64,000 nucleotides of DNA, from NCBI RefSeq assembly GCF_020509005.1, contig NC_063013.1, positions 4,402,001 through 4,466,000 on the forward strand. The letters are read 5' to 3'. This DNA comes from Fulvia fulva (lineage: Eukaryota; Ascomycota; Dothideomycetes; Mycosphaerellales; Mycosphaerellaceae). Shown piece after piece: positions 1 through 11,479 of the stretch. The notes under the pieces are model-generated. The model was not told the DNA's origin. It made no database searches and was given only the letters and a program-made list of their open reading frames with translations. Positions within the stretch are counted from its first letter, which is position 1, and the number at the start of each line of letters is the position of its first letter. The translations under genes were made by a program, and so were the position numbers.

Positions 1-500
1 TACTTCGTCGGCTATAGGGTACGGCTATATAAGGCTTTCCTAGGAAGGGTAGTATATATTGAAGTCTCCTACTACGATATAGCACCCTTATCTCTTAAGC
101 GTACTGTCTAGGTGTCTATAGACCCTAAGGTCGCGGCTAGACCTCGAGGCTAGCGGTTATATATATATAGGTTGTATATCTAGGTACTACCTACGTAGAG
201 GGAGGTAATATCGCCTCCGCCTTCTTTGTCTACGTAGTATACTACCTCCTAGTCGGATTGTAGTATGTCCTTACTAATATAGAAGTACGTACGGGGTCTG
301 CCGTCGCCTCGTAGGTATATCGTATAGCCTAGTAACTTATAGGTCGTTAGTCTCTTATAGTACGGGTTAATCTATAGCTCCTAGATTACTAGGACGTAGT
401 AGACGTACGGGTCCGCCTCGTATAGGAAATAGTTCTAGACTATATCCTTGCTATAGTTAACGTTATACTAGATAATACTAAGCGTATCGAGGCTAGTTAT
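1..500 (-). pseudogene. LINE-A1 ORF2, N-terminal endonuclease part, broken
   Basis: This is the start of the LINE ORF2 polyprotein, whose N-terminal exonuclease-endonuclease-phosphatase (EEP) domain nicks target DNA to prime reverse transcription. Near position 60, minus-strand translation gives VVGDFN-like residues, the GDFN metal-binding motif of EEP nucleases. The reading frame is broken by many TAG codons at expected Gln or Trp positions. The likely start codon, plus-strand 498-500, now reads ATA on the minus strand, as expected if ATG was changed by RIP. It overlaps the end of ORF1 (TAG at 493-495). The rest of the ORF is off the window. Confidence 0.8.
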
Positions 501-1790
501 CGGTATTGACAATCATTTCCTCTATAGCGTCCTATGTCCTACTACCTTATACGTCCTAGTCTACGCTTATCGGCTATATACTAAAGGGGAGCCGGGCCTA
601 GTTAGATTCCCTCGCCGTAGCTAGTAGAGCACGTGGCCTCCCGTACGCCCTAGGTTACGTATCCTTTATATCGTTCTCGGCCCTAGGGCGCTTATACCCG
701 ACCGCCGCTAGTTAGTTCCGGTATAGGCTAGCCTTACGGTCGCCGTAGAATCTTAGGGCGACGGTTCTGTTTATAATTGCCTTGTTTTTCGCTAGTTTCC
801 GCTATAGGCATTCCGTATTATACGATAGGTAGTGCCCCGGACAGTTCGCGTACCGTCTCGTAGTCGATATATAGTCCCTAGATATATAGTCTCCTATATA
901 GTTCGAGTAGGCCTACTTGTTTATATACGTATAGGTTTAGTGTCTATACTATTAGCATTTGAAGCATTAGAGGACACGAAAGGATAAGGAGTACTTTTCT
1001 ACTATCTTAAGGCTATATTGCTAGACTAGGCCTTATTCTATCGCTAGATCCGCCGCTTTCGCGTCTTATAGCTATACTATTAGCGCCGAGGCCTTCTTGC
1101 CTTCTAGCCATTTCCTATAGAGCCAAGTCGCCTTCTAGATTATAGAGTTAAGAGTGACCGGGTTGTCCTCTTAGAGAGTACGTAGGTGACCTTAGTTAGT
1201 TAGGTCAAACTCCTTAGGTATATCGTAGACTAGGATCGTAAATTACTTCGTTAAGACCTTCGCTAATACCGTAACCTTAGATACCTACTATAGCTATGTC
1301 TCTAGGTGCCTCCTAGTAGTAGTAGAGCTAGTATAGATCTATAGAGTACCGTTAGACTATTAGTTCACTACGACCACCCCTAGTTAGTTAATTCGTTAGG
1401 CGAGCTCCTTATTCGATAGCTTCGTAACTTCGGCCTAGTCTTCCTTTGCTATAATGCGGATCGTAACTATATCGTGCGTTAGGCGGGGGCCTAGTATCGA
1501 TGCCGCGACCGATACCTAGCTATAGGGGTGTTGATTCCGGGTGGCCTTGCTAATCGCCTAGGACGTCGTCCTCATTTCTTGTTGCCCTCGGTAATACGAC
1601 AGTATAAGCGCCGTGCGTAGCTAAGTAATCATTACCTATAGAGACCGGTAAGGGAGCTAATTGTTAGTTTCTATACTTTTTACGTCCTCTATAAGTTGCT
1701 ACTAGTTGTCTTAGGGGGGCTTCGCCTATAGGGCCGTAGGCGCCGTTAGTACCGTAGCCTAGGCTACTATTACCTAGGAGTTGCCTAATG
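493..1790 (-). pseudogene. LINE-A1 ORF1 (zinc-knuckle RNA-binding protein), broken
   Basis: This is the gag-like ORF1 of a Tad1-type LINE, which coats the element RNA in the ribonucleoprotein. It is recognised by colinearity with the better kept LINE-A3 copy at 62590-63880, where a CCHC knuckle (C-F-K-C spacing then His) and a second C-P-G-H motif can be read. In copy 1 the same region lies near 850-970 and many Cys and His codons are changed. In-frame TAG codons are frequent. The start is not certain: no ATG remains in frame near the expected site. Confidence 0.78.
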
Positions 1791-1820
1791 TACCTAGGCA
1801 CCTCCGCGGCGTTTAGAGCT
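1789..1820 (-). repeat. 5' leader motif shared with LINE-B2
   Basis: This is a short block with a central CACCTCCGCGGCGTTTAG. It also occurs at 58937-58976 (LINE-A2), at 62554-62592 on the other strand (LINE-A3), and unexpectedly at the 5' end of the unrelated LINE-B2 (48898-48940). Confidence 0.85.
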
Positions 1821-1950
1821 AAAGAAATAGGGTGAAGAGAACTTCAAGCTATCTAGATTAAATAAGGTAGAACTCCCTTAATTCTAGGGGTAGTAGCCTA
1901 CTTTATAGATCGTTAGAATAGCCGTAATAAGAGCTTTCGAATGTGTCGTA

Positions 1951-1992
1951 TTCTAGGGCCATAATAGATCGATTAGTCAGGTCCTCCGGGTA
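1951..1992. other. Short unassigned spacer
   Basis: About 40 bases lie between the LINE-A1 5' end and a LINE-A 3' scrap. I see no similarity to the rest of the window. Confidence 0.4.
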
Positions 1993-2067
1993 TCTATAAT
2001 AATAGATATATACCTATATAGGCTAAATAGGGTCCTAGAATAGGGGAATAACAAATCTATCTATCTA
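1993..2067 (+). mobile_element. LINE-A 3' end fragment
   Basis: This 75-bp stretch is nearly identical to the reverse complement of the LINE-A2 3' end (54162-54240) and ends in the same CTATCTATCTA tail. It is a heavily 5'-truncated LINE-A copy in plus orientation, or a leftover of one. Confidence 0.75.
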
Positions 2068-2071
2068 ATAT

Positions 2072-2318
2072 TAGTAGCGTAGTCCTTATACTTACGGTAG
2101 TAGAGTATAACTAGGTCGTTAACGTAAAAGAAGAATATAACCTTATTATTATAATAGATATATTCGGAGTCCGATAGGGGTACTAGTCTAAGGGAGGCTA
2201 GCGTCTTAGTTAGGGAGTTATACTATAGTAAAGGGGCCCCCTTTAGACTATAGAGGGCCTTAACTAGTTTTAGGGCGTATCTATAGGGTGGCTTATCGAT
2301 TCTAGGAGGTAGTTATAG
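2072..2318 (-). pseudogene. Copia-type reverse transcriptase fragment (Copia-1)
   Basis: Minus-strand translation gives about 80 residues of Ty1/Copia RT: a KALYSLKGAP segment (family consensus LYGLKQAPR), then a stop where Trp is expected, YNSLTKTLASL, and the catalytic region FFFYVNDLVILY. The catalytic YVDD reads YVND (2115-2126); the change GTTGAC to GTTAAC is a RIP-type TpG to TpA. No LTRs, integrase or RNase H adjoin it. LINE-C starts 12 bases further on, so this is probably the target into which LINE-C jumped. Confidence 0.82.
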
Positions 2319-2330
2319 ATATATAGTATA

Positions 2331-2352
2331 TAAATAAATAAATAAATAAATT
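2331..2352 (-). repeat. LINE-C (TTTA)n 3' tail
   Basis: About five units of TAAA on the plus strand mark the 3' terminus of LINE-C. LINE-A and LINE-B end in (TATC)n instead. Confidence 0.8.
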
Positions 2353-3399
2353 TATAATATATATCTAGCTCCTAAAAGGTCTACGAGGCCGGGGGCTATT
2401 AAGGAAGAGAGAGGGGAAACCCGTCGTACGGAGAAAACCCTCTTTAGGTATTAGTAAGTTCTCTCTATTACTAATTAGTTAATCTATCGTACTAGAAGCG
2501 GTAAGTACTAGGTAGTTAGCCGCCCCGGAGTACTAATCTACCCGGTACCTAGGACCGAGTATTAGTAGCTAGCCGACTATCGAATAGACGATAGGTCGAC
2601 TATTAGTAGAGGCGGGTCGCCTATCGAGTAGGAGACAGGTCGACCGTCGAGCGGAAAACGAGCTAGCCGTTAAGTAGACGATAACGAGTCGAGCCTTCCG
2701 GGCTCCTATACTCTATTAGTACTCCTATCGCTATTCCTCCTACGCTCGGGGTCGCTATAGGCTACGGTCTACCCGCCTACGTAGTCGTCGGTACTACCGG
2801 AGTTCTACTATATCTATAGGTAGGGCGCCTTTAAAGGCTTCCTAGAGCTCTTCCTCCTAGACTATCTCCCCTATTCTTACTACTATCTTACCCGCTATCT
2901 AGAACTACTATAGTAGGCCGGTCCGTATTACTATATATACCGCTACTCGTATCCTACGCGCTATACCTATTATATATTAGAAGTCTATAGCCCTAGTCTC
3001 GAGGCGTATTACCTACCGGGCTTCTATAAAGCGTAGGTAGAATAGTACGACGTGTTTTAGCGTCTAAACACGTCTATATTTATATAGGCTACTATCTACT
3101 CCCGGTACCTTTCGGCGATATAGATAGTCCTTTAACCTAATATATTCCGAGTAGAGTAGTATCGCGACTATTACCTATAGGCGGGTAAGGGCTCGGAAGA
3201 GTATTACCTTATCTCGGCTAATAGGTCCTGTCTTCGCCGCTACCTCGTCGTCTCGTCGGTACGCTCGTCGCCGTAGTAGTTACCCGTTTAGGTACCTTTC
3301 GCCTTTCTCCTAGCGCTCGTTCTAGATTCCCTATATATATCTACGGACCGCGTTCGCTATAGCCTTCCGTTCTTTACGTCCCTATCCCGCTCCTATTAC

Positions 3400-6209
3400 T
3401 AGTATACTACTAGCTAGGGCCTATACTCGGAACTTTACTATTAGGGTTTATTACGTATCTAGCTACCGCTAGGCCTATAATCCTATCTTCTTTTTAGGCG
3501 CTATAGATCGAAGGCGTGTCGTAATCGCCTAGTACGCCGCGCGGATATCGCTCCCTACCTTACTATTCGCCGTCTAGAGCGTATAGCCTATAGCGAGCTA
3601 TTAGAGGTAAAGGTCTAGTAGCGCGATCTACGTATCCGCTTCTAGGACCTACGTCGGTATAGTACGGTATATCCCGGTCGCCCTACGTAAATATTCGTTC
3701 TATACGTTTTAAATCTACTTTATCTAGCTAGTCGCGTAGGGTAGATACTAGACTAGTACCCTAAAGGTAATCGCCGGTCGGACGATAGAGCTATATAGCT
3801 AGCGTACCTTTATAAAGGCTACGCCCTATATAGAGACCGCGAGGCGTATAACTAAGGCTTTATTCTAGTCTCCCCGCTACCGGAGCTACTTTAGATAGGC
3901 GTACTACCGGAGTTACGTATCTACTTAGAGTTTAGGACCCGGATAGATAGCTATAGAGTAATCTAGCTTACGCCGGTCCCGGCCTCGATCGTAGCTTAGA
4001 GGTTATACTTCTTCGGGGTCCTCGTAAGGTAGATTATCTAGTACTTCTTAGGTATAAAGACTACCCCGTATCGCGCTACCTAGTCGTTATATACCTCGAG
4101 AGCCGCTTCGAGTTAGCGGTAATTAGTCTCGGTAAAGTCGCTATATATTAGACGTTCGTATCGTTAATAAAGCCTATATAGGAGTTAGTACCGCCGGCGC
4201 TTCCCCGGAGTAGCGGGAGGAGCGTAGAGGCAAAGAAAAGGAAGAGGATCGGAGAGAGCGATAAGCCCTACGGGATCCCTATTTCTATAGGCCGTATCTA
4301 AGGTTTACGCTACTCCTCTAGGACGAGCTATATAGACCGGTTACTAAGAAAGGACTTAACGAACGCGACGAGCTAGCTAGGTAGACCTTTCGCCCGGAGG
4401 TTATAGAGTAGTCGGGCGTAGGAAACTTTATCGAACGCCCCCGAGATACCGAGGGATAGTAGGGTAGCGACCTATTATCGGCGTATTACCTAGATTATAT
4501 AAACCTATTCCGTAACGAGTTCTAGGGCGGTCGTCGTAGACCGCCCTAGTCGGGCTCCTATCTACTCGGCCGGGAGGAGCTAGTACTCCTCGGCTAGCTT
4601 AGAGATACGGTCGGCCGTAATACGCTCTAGCGCCTTACCGATTATACTAAGTAGGACTATTAGGCGGTAGGCCTTCCTAACGTCGTATCTAGCCTTACCC
4701 TCCTTATAGAGGACGACTATACTCGAGTATCGGAAGGGGGTCGGTACGTATAACTACTAGAAGTATACCGTAAATAGCTCCGCGAGGTATAGGCGAGCGT
4801 CTAGCGGTAGTACTTAAGGAAACGGTTAGGGATCTTATCTAGTCCTAGGGCCTTATCTAGTAGCGCCGCTTCTAGTACTATTAGTACCTCCGCCTCCGTT
4901 ACTTCTTAGCTAGTCTTAAGCTCCGTTAGGTATATTAAGCCTTCGATATCGTCGAGTCGGGTAGTAACCGGGGGAGGGAAGAACGCCTCTACTAGCGCGT
5001 CGGCTCTACCTTACTAGGCTTCCTAGAGGACCCCTTACCTATTACGGATAGGTAGGAACTATAGTAGTAGTAGCGGCGTCTCTAGCTTCCTTATACGCGC
5101 CTACCTAGCGAGCTTCTAGACCTTACTTCGGTCTCCTATAACTTTACTAACGGCGTTACGCTACGTAGTATTACCCTAGCGCCTAATAATCCTACCCTTC
5201 TCGTGATCTAGTCGGCGGTATTAGGCGTATATAGCGTCCTATTTTGTCTCGTTCTACCGGCGCCGCGCCGCTACCGTTATACGGACTATATCTACGTATT
5301 CCTACGACTAGGCTAGCGACGCGTACTTCGAGGGTCGGGTATAGGGGATCTTATCCCGGATTACTCCTACTATATACTACTATAGGCTCCTTACCGCCGC
5401 GTCGATTTCCGCCTCTAGGCGGAGGGGTACCGGCGGTACGAGGGCCGTTATTCGTTCTTATAGTACCTTATTAATCTCCTTCTAGTCCGCTCTCTTCTAC
5501 TAAAGCCGTAGTTCTAGGGCTAGTAGCGCCTATAGATATATTACGTCGAACGTCGTACGGATAGCTAGGTAGTCTAGATAGCCGGTATCGAGTTCTAGGT
5601 CCGGATCGTAGAAGATAGTCCGCTAGGCTATCTACTATATCGCGAAGGTTAGGTTAATTATCTAGGTCGTGTTTTTCTACTAATACGTAGCCGTACCTAC
5701 GGGTAGTACTAGGCTAAGGCCGGATACCTCTACTAGACCGATAAGCGCGCCTACGGCGCTATAGGCCGGGAGTACGCTATCGCCTCCCTATCTTAGGTAG
5801 TAGAGGTTAAGATCGCCGACTAGGATATATATATTAGCTTCCTCTTAGAGAGCTTCTTAGAGCTAGTAGAGGGTAGCCGACTAGCTATCGTCTTCTATCG
5901 AGCCCGGTACTAAGTACGGGCTATAGGCGTTATAGATAGCTACTATCTTACCGTCGGTAAGGCGTAGCCGTAGAGAGGCTATATCGCTAGAGTAGGTATA
6001 GGTCGTCTACGTTATTATCGCGATTTCTTTACTTACGTAGAAGTAGACCCGCGCTACCGGCTAGTTACCTTAGGGTACTATAAGGTAGTATCTCGGGTCT
6101 ACGAGTATCGTCTTTCCGCTTATCTACTACTCTTAGATAGCGACTATATAGTACCGGCTAGAGTGTAGTAGGCTAAGGAGTAGCTTCTAGGCCTTATCCT
6201 TACTCTTAT
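3400..6209 (-). pseudogene. LINE-C ORF2: endonuclease and reverse transcriptase, broken
   Basis: This is the ORF2 polyprotein for target-primed reverse transcription. From the N-terminus (right): an EEP endonuclease starting at 6209 with an AIQE motif, PRYYLIVPQ, YNAYSP, and VGDLNLYY for the GDFN motif near 5815. The RT lies at about 4000-4920, with LDKIPN, RLIVLLSIIGKALE (RPISLLS region), LSLGISGAFD and GFINDTN. A thumb follows near 3600-3800, with VQNEYLRRATGIYRT and PLDLYL-like residues. The catalytic FxDD reads F-I-N-D (4160-4171), a TTGAC to TTAAC change. Many TAG stops replace Trp or Gln, and at least one frameshift lies near 4790. The first few codons lie beyond Gypsy-1 near 14064-14110. 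Confidence 0.85.
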
Positions 6210-6394
6210 TATTATAAGTAGGTATAAGTACGTAGTCGGGTAAGGTATAAGTCGAATAGATATTCTATCTAAGAGAGGCGCGGAGGGCGCGAGAGTTATA
6301 TACGGGAGCTAAGCCGCTAGTTAGATTAGTTAGCGGGCGCGAGGTCTAGGTACGTACCCGCGGGTTTAAGTAAATATACGCCGGTACGGTAATA
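6210..6394 (-). repeat. Gypsy-1 3' LTR
   Basis: This 185-bp LTR is nearly identical to 13874-14058. It begins TATTATAAG where the partner has TGTTATAAG, a TG to TA change at the terminal dinucleotide. Confidence 0.92.
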
Positions 6395-6639
6395 CTACCC
6401 CCCCTCTTAGAGTGCGCTCCGGAGTACTCTCCTCTCCTCTTATATCTCTTATATCTATTACATCTCTTATTACCTTCGTAAATACCTTATTATCTATTAG
6501 ACTATACGTATCGCTCTCTTTCTTATAAGCCCGGAGGCCTCGTTCTACCGGTATTAGAGCTATCGCTACTTATACTAGTTAGCGCGCTATACGTATACCT
6601 ATAGCATTCTTATTCGGTATCTAGTCTATAGGTAGTTAA

Positions 6640-9600
6640 AAACTAGGTAGCTTAGTCGCTCTCGGGTAGTTATAGTAAAAGTCGGCTACGGAGGCGGCGG
6701 TAGTCTCGATAACCTAGTCCGTAGCTTTATAGGATAGCTTATTATATCTAATATATTTTACTAAGTATTCCTAATATAGCTATTTACCTCCTACCGGTAT
6801 TAGTCCTCGCGGCTATCTCTTCTTATAGTCTAGAATTTACTTAACTTCCTATTAATCGGGTTCGGCGGGATCGGCTTTGTATTATTCGTCGTCGATATAT
6901 CGAATCGGTAGTAGTACGGGTTATGTCTGTCCTATAACCGGCGGATAAACTAGTATAAGAAGGTATAAGTAGAAGCGATTATCGATATTTAAAGTAGGTA
7001 GGAGCTCTACTTTATAAGTATTGCCCGGTAGTACCTCCGTAATTACGTACGGTCTAGACTATATTACGTCTATCTTACGAGGAGGTCTCTCTATCGTCTA
7101 GTTCTTAGTACTTATCTATACTTCGTCGCCTTCGGCGTACCGTAGTATAGGTATACGCGTCTAGTTTACGTACTTAGCTTAGACTACTTATACTAAGGCT
7201 ATCTACTATCGTAAGTATTAGTATATCTCTTATATCTTAGCCGTAACCTTATCCGCGGACTCGGCGTCTAGTCGCTATTTATATAGTATTAGTAGTATAG
7301 GTAAGTCTAAGTCGAACTTAGAGAACCTTAGATTACGCCTAGTATTAGTATAGAACGGCGAGACGCCTATTGTTATAGACACTATATTGTTTACTATAAA
7401 CTTAGCTAATAGAGTCTAATCTAGCTAGTCGTCCTAGGTATAGTTAATAAAGATACGTAGGTATTGCTCTATTACTTTGTTCGTATTCTCCGACTATCTA
7501 TCTGTTTCTAGGTAGAACGACGAAGATAGCTTTCGATTAATACTAAGTAGCGCGTATATCCTACGCTAGAATACGGAAACCTATTACGTACTACGATCCG
7601 AGACAATAGACTTCGGGAGCCTATGTCTACTAAACACGTACTTAAGGAATACTAGTACGTAATACTCTACTATTATCGAGGTGATAGGAATAATATGTCG
7701 CTCCTTAGTTAGGCGGTATATAACGGTTATAATATTCTCGTACCTTTACCCGTCGACTACGCTTATTCCCTTCGGTAATTTGACTACGAAGTCAATAGAG
7801 ATATCCTCCTAAGCGCTAAATAGTACTAGTAGCGGTCTTAATAGCCCTAGGTACTAGATATTAGTATCCTTATTCGTATAGTAAGCGCGGTAGGTACGTA
7901 TATAGCTCTTAACGAATCGTATAATACCTAGCTAGGTATAGTTACGAGCTACTAATTTTTACGTCTTCTCGTCTCCTAAGTAGCTAGCTACTATATAGTC
8001 GTAGAAAGCCTATACGATACGAGTACGTACCGGGATTTCACCTTTATCTAGATTGACTTCTAACTCCGGAAGAACGAATAGGCTATAACTACTATATATA
8101 TTCTTAATATATATTATGCCTCCGACTAGGACTATATAACGGTTACCGATACGGTGCTTCCTTAGTAAGGTGTATAGTTCATCTCGTTTTAGCTATTAAA
8201 CGGCTTCCTTAGCCTCTAGTTACGTATAGAGTTCTCGAATAGCGGTCGTAAGCGGAGTTATAACGTTATTAGTATATACTAATAATACTCTAGTAGACGA
8301 TAGGTTTAGGATACGATCTAGGCCTAGTAATACCTAATACTACTATTAGTTTCGTAGATTATCTAGGTCTCTAGGCTTTAGTAAGTCCTATAAACCTCGG
8401 GTTAAGCTGTCTAGCTTAGTACCTTAAACTCCTAGCCTATAGACGATCTTAAAGAAGAACTACGAGAGAAACTCGGCCTAGTAAGCTTATCTACGGTTCA
8501 ATTACTTCGTGCTTATAAACTATTCGAGGTTCTTATAATCGGAGTATATAAGCGTCGGCTTGTCCTTAGATTCCGGGTCTAGTAGATTCTTATAATCGTC
8601 GGTACCGTATTCGTTAATAGTTAGCTCCGGTCGCTATTCCTCGAAAGCTTATATAATAACTAGGAGCTCCTTATCGTAGATGTCGTAGTTATATTACTAG
8701 GGATCTATCTTCCTAGATATATAAGCGATAGGATATAATACTCCTCGCTCGTTACGTTATAAGAGTACTACTACTATTACGTAATCTAAGGCATCTGTTT
8801 CTAGAATAGTCTCTCGCCCTAGCTAGAAGTGTTTTAAGGTAGGTATATCGATAAATACTTACTTTAATACCTCGAACGCCTATTAATATACTAGAGACTA
8901 GTCCTATAGGACATTCTTCCTCGTAAGCTTCGTTATAGGTAAGTAGATCTTACTAAAATCCTTAATAAACCTACGGTTATTGAATAGGTATAGTATATAT
9001 ATATACGGAAGTTAGGATACGTAATAGGGAAGGAGGAAGGACTAATATAGTATACGAAGGTATATAGTAGAATAGTATTTAGTACTAAAGGTGTCTCTAC
9101 TATCGGTATAGAGACTACGTCTCTTATACCTATATAGAGGGATATTACTCTAGTCCTAGTTCTGTTTTACTACGCCTTATCGGTTTTATCTATGTCTTAT
9201 CCTACGACGGTAGTTCCTCCGTTAGTCTCGTACTAACTAGCTAAGCGACTTTAGGTCCTCTAAGTCGCTCCTACTATTCGTACGGTATCTCGGTAGTATT
9301 ACCGTACTATTATCTCGACTAGCTTAGTATATACTAAGTTAGTCTTAATACCGTACGATATACCTACTAACCTATATTCGTAATAACGGTAGAAGTTAGT
9401 AAACCCTATAAACGATAAGATGTCGGTAATATTTACGGGTATAGGCTAATTCTTAACGTATTTAATCTTAGCTAGGTCAATCTTAGTGCCCTTATTTGTG
9501 ATAATAACACCTAGATAAGTAGTCTCGTGTCTAAAGAACTCGCATTTATTAATATCTAACTAGAGCCCGGCGGTATCTAGCTTTTATAGAACCTTTAGGA

Positions 9601-11470
9601 TATATTAGATATGCTCTTCTCTTGTCTTACTAAAGACAAGTACGTTATTAAGGTAACATAACACGAAGTCATCTAGAAACTCCCTTAGTATATCGTTTAT
9701 AAATAACTAAAACGTTCCTAGTGTATTATATAGTCTAAAAGGCATAACTACGTACTTAAACTACCTATATCTAGTACTAAAGGCCGTTTTCTACTAGTCT
9801 CCTACTATAATACGGATGCGATTAAACGTAGCGATAACATCTAGCTTAGTAAACTATTACGCGCTAGTAATACGATCTAAGGTCTCTTAAAATAGTGGAA
9901 TCGGGTAGCGACTCTTTGTCGTAAGCGCGTTTAGAGCTCTATAGTCTACGTATACTCGTAGCCCTCTACCCGACTTTTTAACTATTAGAATAGGTACTAC
10001 TACTAGTAATACGCTTCTCTAAATGAAACCTTTCTTAAGTTAGTCGTCGATCCACTTCTTAATCACCTCGTTCTCTCGTATAGAGAAGGAGTATAGTCTT
10101 CGGAATAGCGGTATCTAACTATTCTTTAGCTTAATCTTATAGTCTACGCTAGGCCGTCGCGGTAGGACCTTGTCTACTTCCTTACGGCTGAATAGCCTAG
10201 CTATTTCCCTAAACTCTACTAGTAACAAAGGGATAGGATCCTAGTCTTTATCCTTACCGTTTATAAAACGTTAATAGTCGTTAGCTAATATAGTAGAGGC
10301 GTTAAGTTACCGCTAGGTATAGTCACCCCGGGGCTCCTCCTATCTATCTATATTTTCTTAAGTATTAGTATCTACTGACATCGCCGCGCTACCTCCTAGT
10401 ACTAGCTTCGCTCTTATACTAAAAGCCTTTAGTATATACGCGGATAGCGGGTCTCGCGCGACTTACTTATTAGGATTTTCTCTCGGGTTAAACATCTATA
10501 TTATATATACTTTATAGCCCTTCCTCCGGCTTATACGCCGAAGTACTTCTACATTAATAGGCTTGATATCGATCTCCGGCTTAGTCTCGACCTTTAGTTC
10601 TTTCTTCGTTCGACGCGCTAGGCGCTTAAGTATTTCAACCCTATCGGCGGGTAGTAGCTAGCGGACGTAGTAAGACGGTTCCGGTTTATAGTAGGTATCG
10701 ACGGTATGTCGTATTACTACCTTCGTTATATACGTCTCCTATACTACTATAGGTTCGTCTTTATCCTCTACGTAGGGTTTAGCGTAATTAGATAGAGCTT
10801 AAGGTCGCGAACTCTCTAGTACTAGTATCTCGGTCTAAAGAACGCCTCTTAGTATAATACCCTTATCGTTAATAGACTATACGTATACTAGTTCAGTTCC
10901 GAGTATATAGCTCTATCGATAATATAGTGAGATGAGAGTTATAGTTCCTAACGTATAGTAGAACGTAGGTTGATACTCGTCGTACTAGGGACGGCCGAGG
11001 ACTATATCGTATTCTAGTAATACGTAGTAGCTAGACCTAGTCCCTACGTAGTTACCGATCTGAATCTATGCCGTTATTCTATAAGTAATAAGGTCACTAG
11101 TAGACCGGCTATCTACTAATATTAGCCCTAAGGGATTAGGTAGCTATATTATATTAAGGTTATTCTTATACGTAAAGTCGATATTAAAGTACGTAGAGTT
11201 AGTACTATTATTATAAAGGGTTTAAGTAGAGATCTTTCTATTTACTATATATAGTATAACTAGATAAGAAGCTATTACCGGATTGTGTTTATCTATAGAG
11301 TAGTTTATAGCTAGTAGGGAGTATACCGATATACTCAAAACCTTACCTCCCTTAGGAGGCCTATATTTATGTTTATACTTTTTCTCGTTTTCTCGTAACT
11401 CTAACTCGTACGGTCTACTACGTATTACGCTTACGAAGTAGACTAGGCGTTTTCCGCGCCGCCGGTATTA
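6640..11470 (-). pseudogene. Gypsy-1 pol with C-terminal chromodomain, broken
   Basis: Order on the minus strand: aspartic protease (about 11000-11250; the DSG motif is degraded, but a VLGRP motif follows); RT (about 9380-10260) with [40 protein letters not shown] and VMPFR; RNase H (8480-8880) with ETDALDY and YNYDIYDKELL; integrase zinc region (7860-7960) and core (7300-7800) with IDFVVKLP and a VSDRS motif; chromodomain (6655-6860) with YLVKYIRY and SVADFYYNYPR. The RT catalytic YLDD reads YLNN at 9644-9655. Dozens of stops make it inactive. The chromodomain would have bound modified histone tails. Confidence 0.88.
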
Positions 11471-11479
11471 TTAGCGTTA

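Larger units (their letters stand above)
1..1950 (-). mobile_element. LINE-A copy 1 (Tad1-like LINE, 5' part)
   Basis: This is the 5' part of a non-LTR retrotransposon read on the minus strand; its 3' part lies left of the window. It matches 57171-59120 (LINE-A2) almost base for base, and the reverse complement of 62423-64000 (LINE-A3). Differences are nearly all C/T or G/A. The segment holds ORF1 and the first part of ORF2. Its right end, near 1950, is where similarity to LINE-A2 stops. No target-site duplication can be checked because the other end is missing. Confidence 0.9.

Noticed and set aside
1..1950. LINE-A1 and LINE-A2 as a segmental duplication
   Set aside because: LINE-A2 has its own 15-bp target duplication, and similarity ends at element borders, so separ­ate retrotransposition is the simpler reading.
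2331..2352. (TAAA)n as an independent microsatellite
   Set aside because: It sits exactly at the 3' end of LINE-C and is explained as its tail.
2700..3300. A separate gene at the 3' side of LINE-C
   Set aside because: Neither strand gives recognisable motifs and the stretch lies within the element between the RT thumb and the 3' tail.
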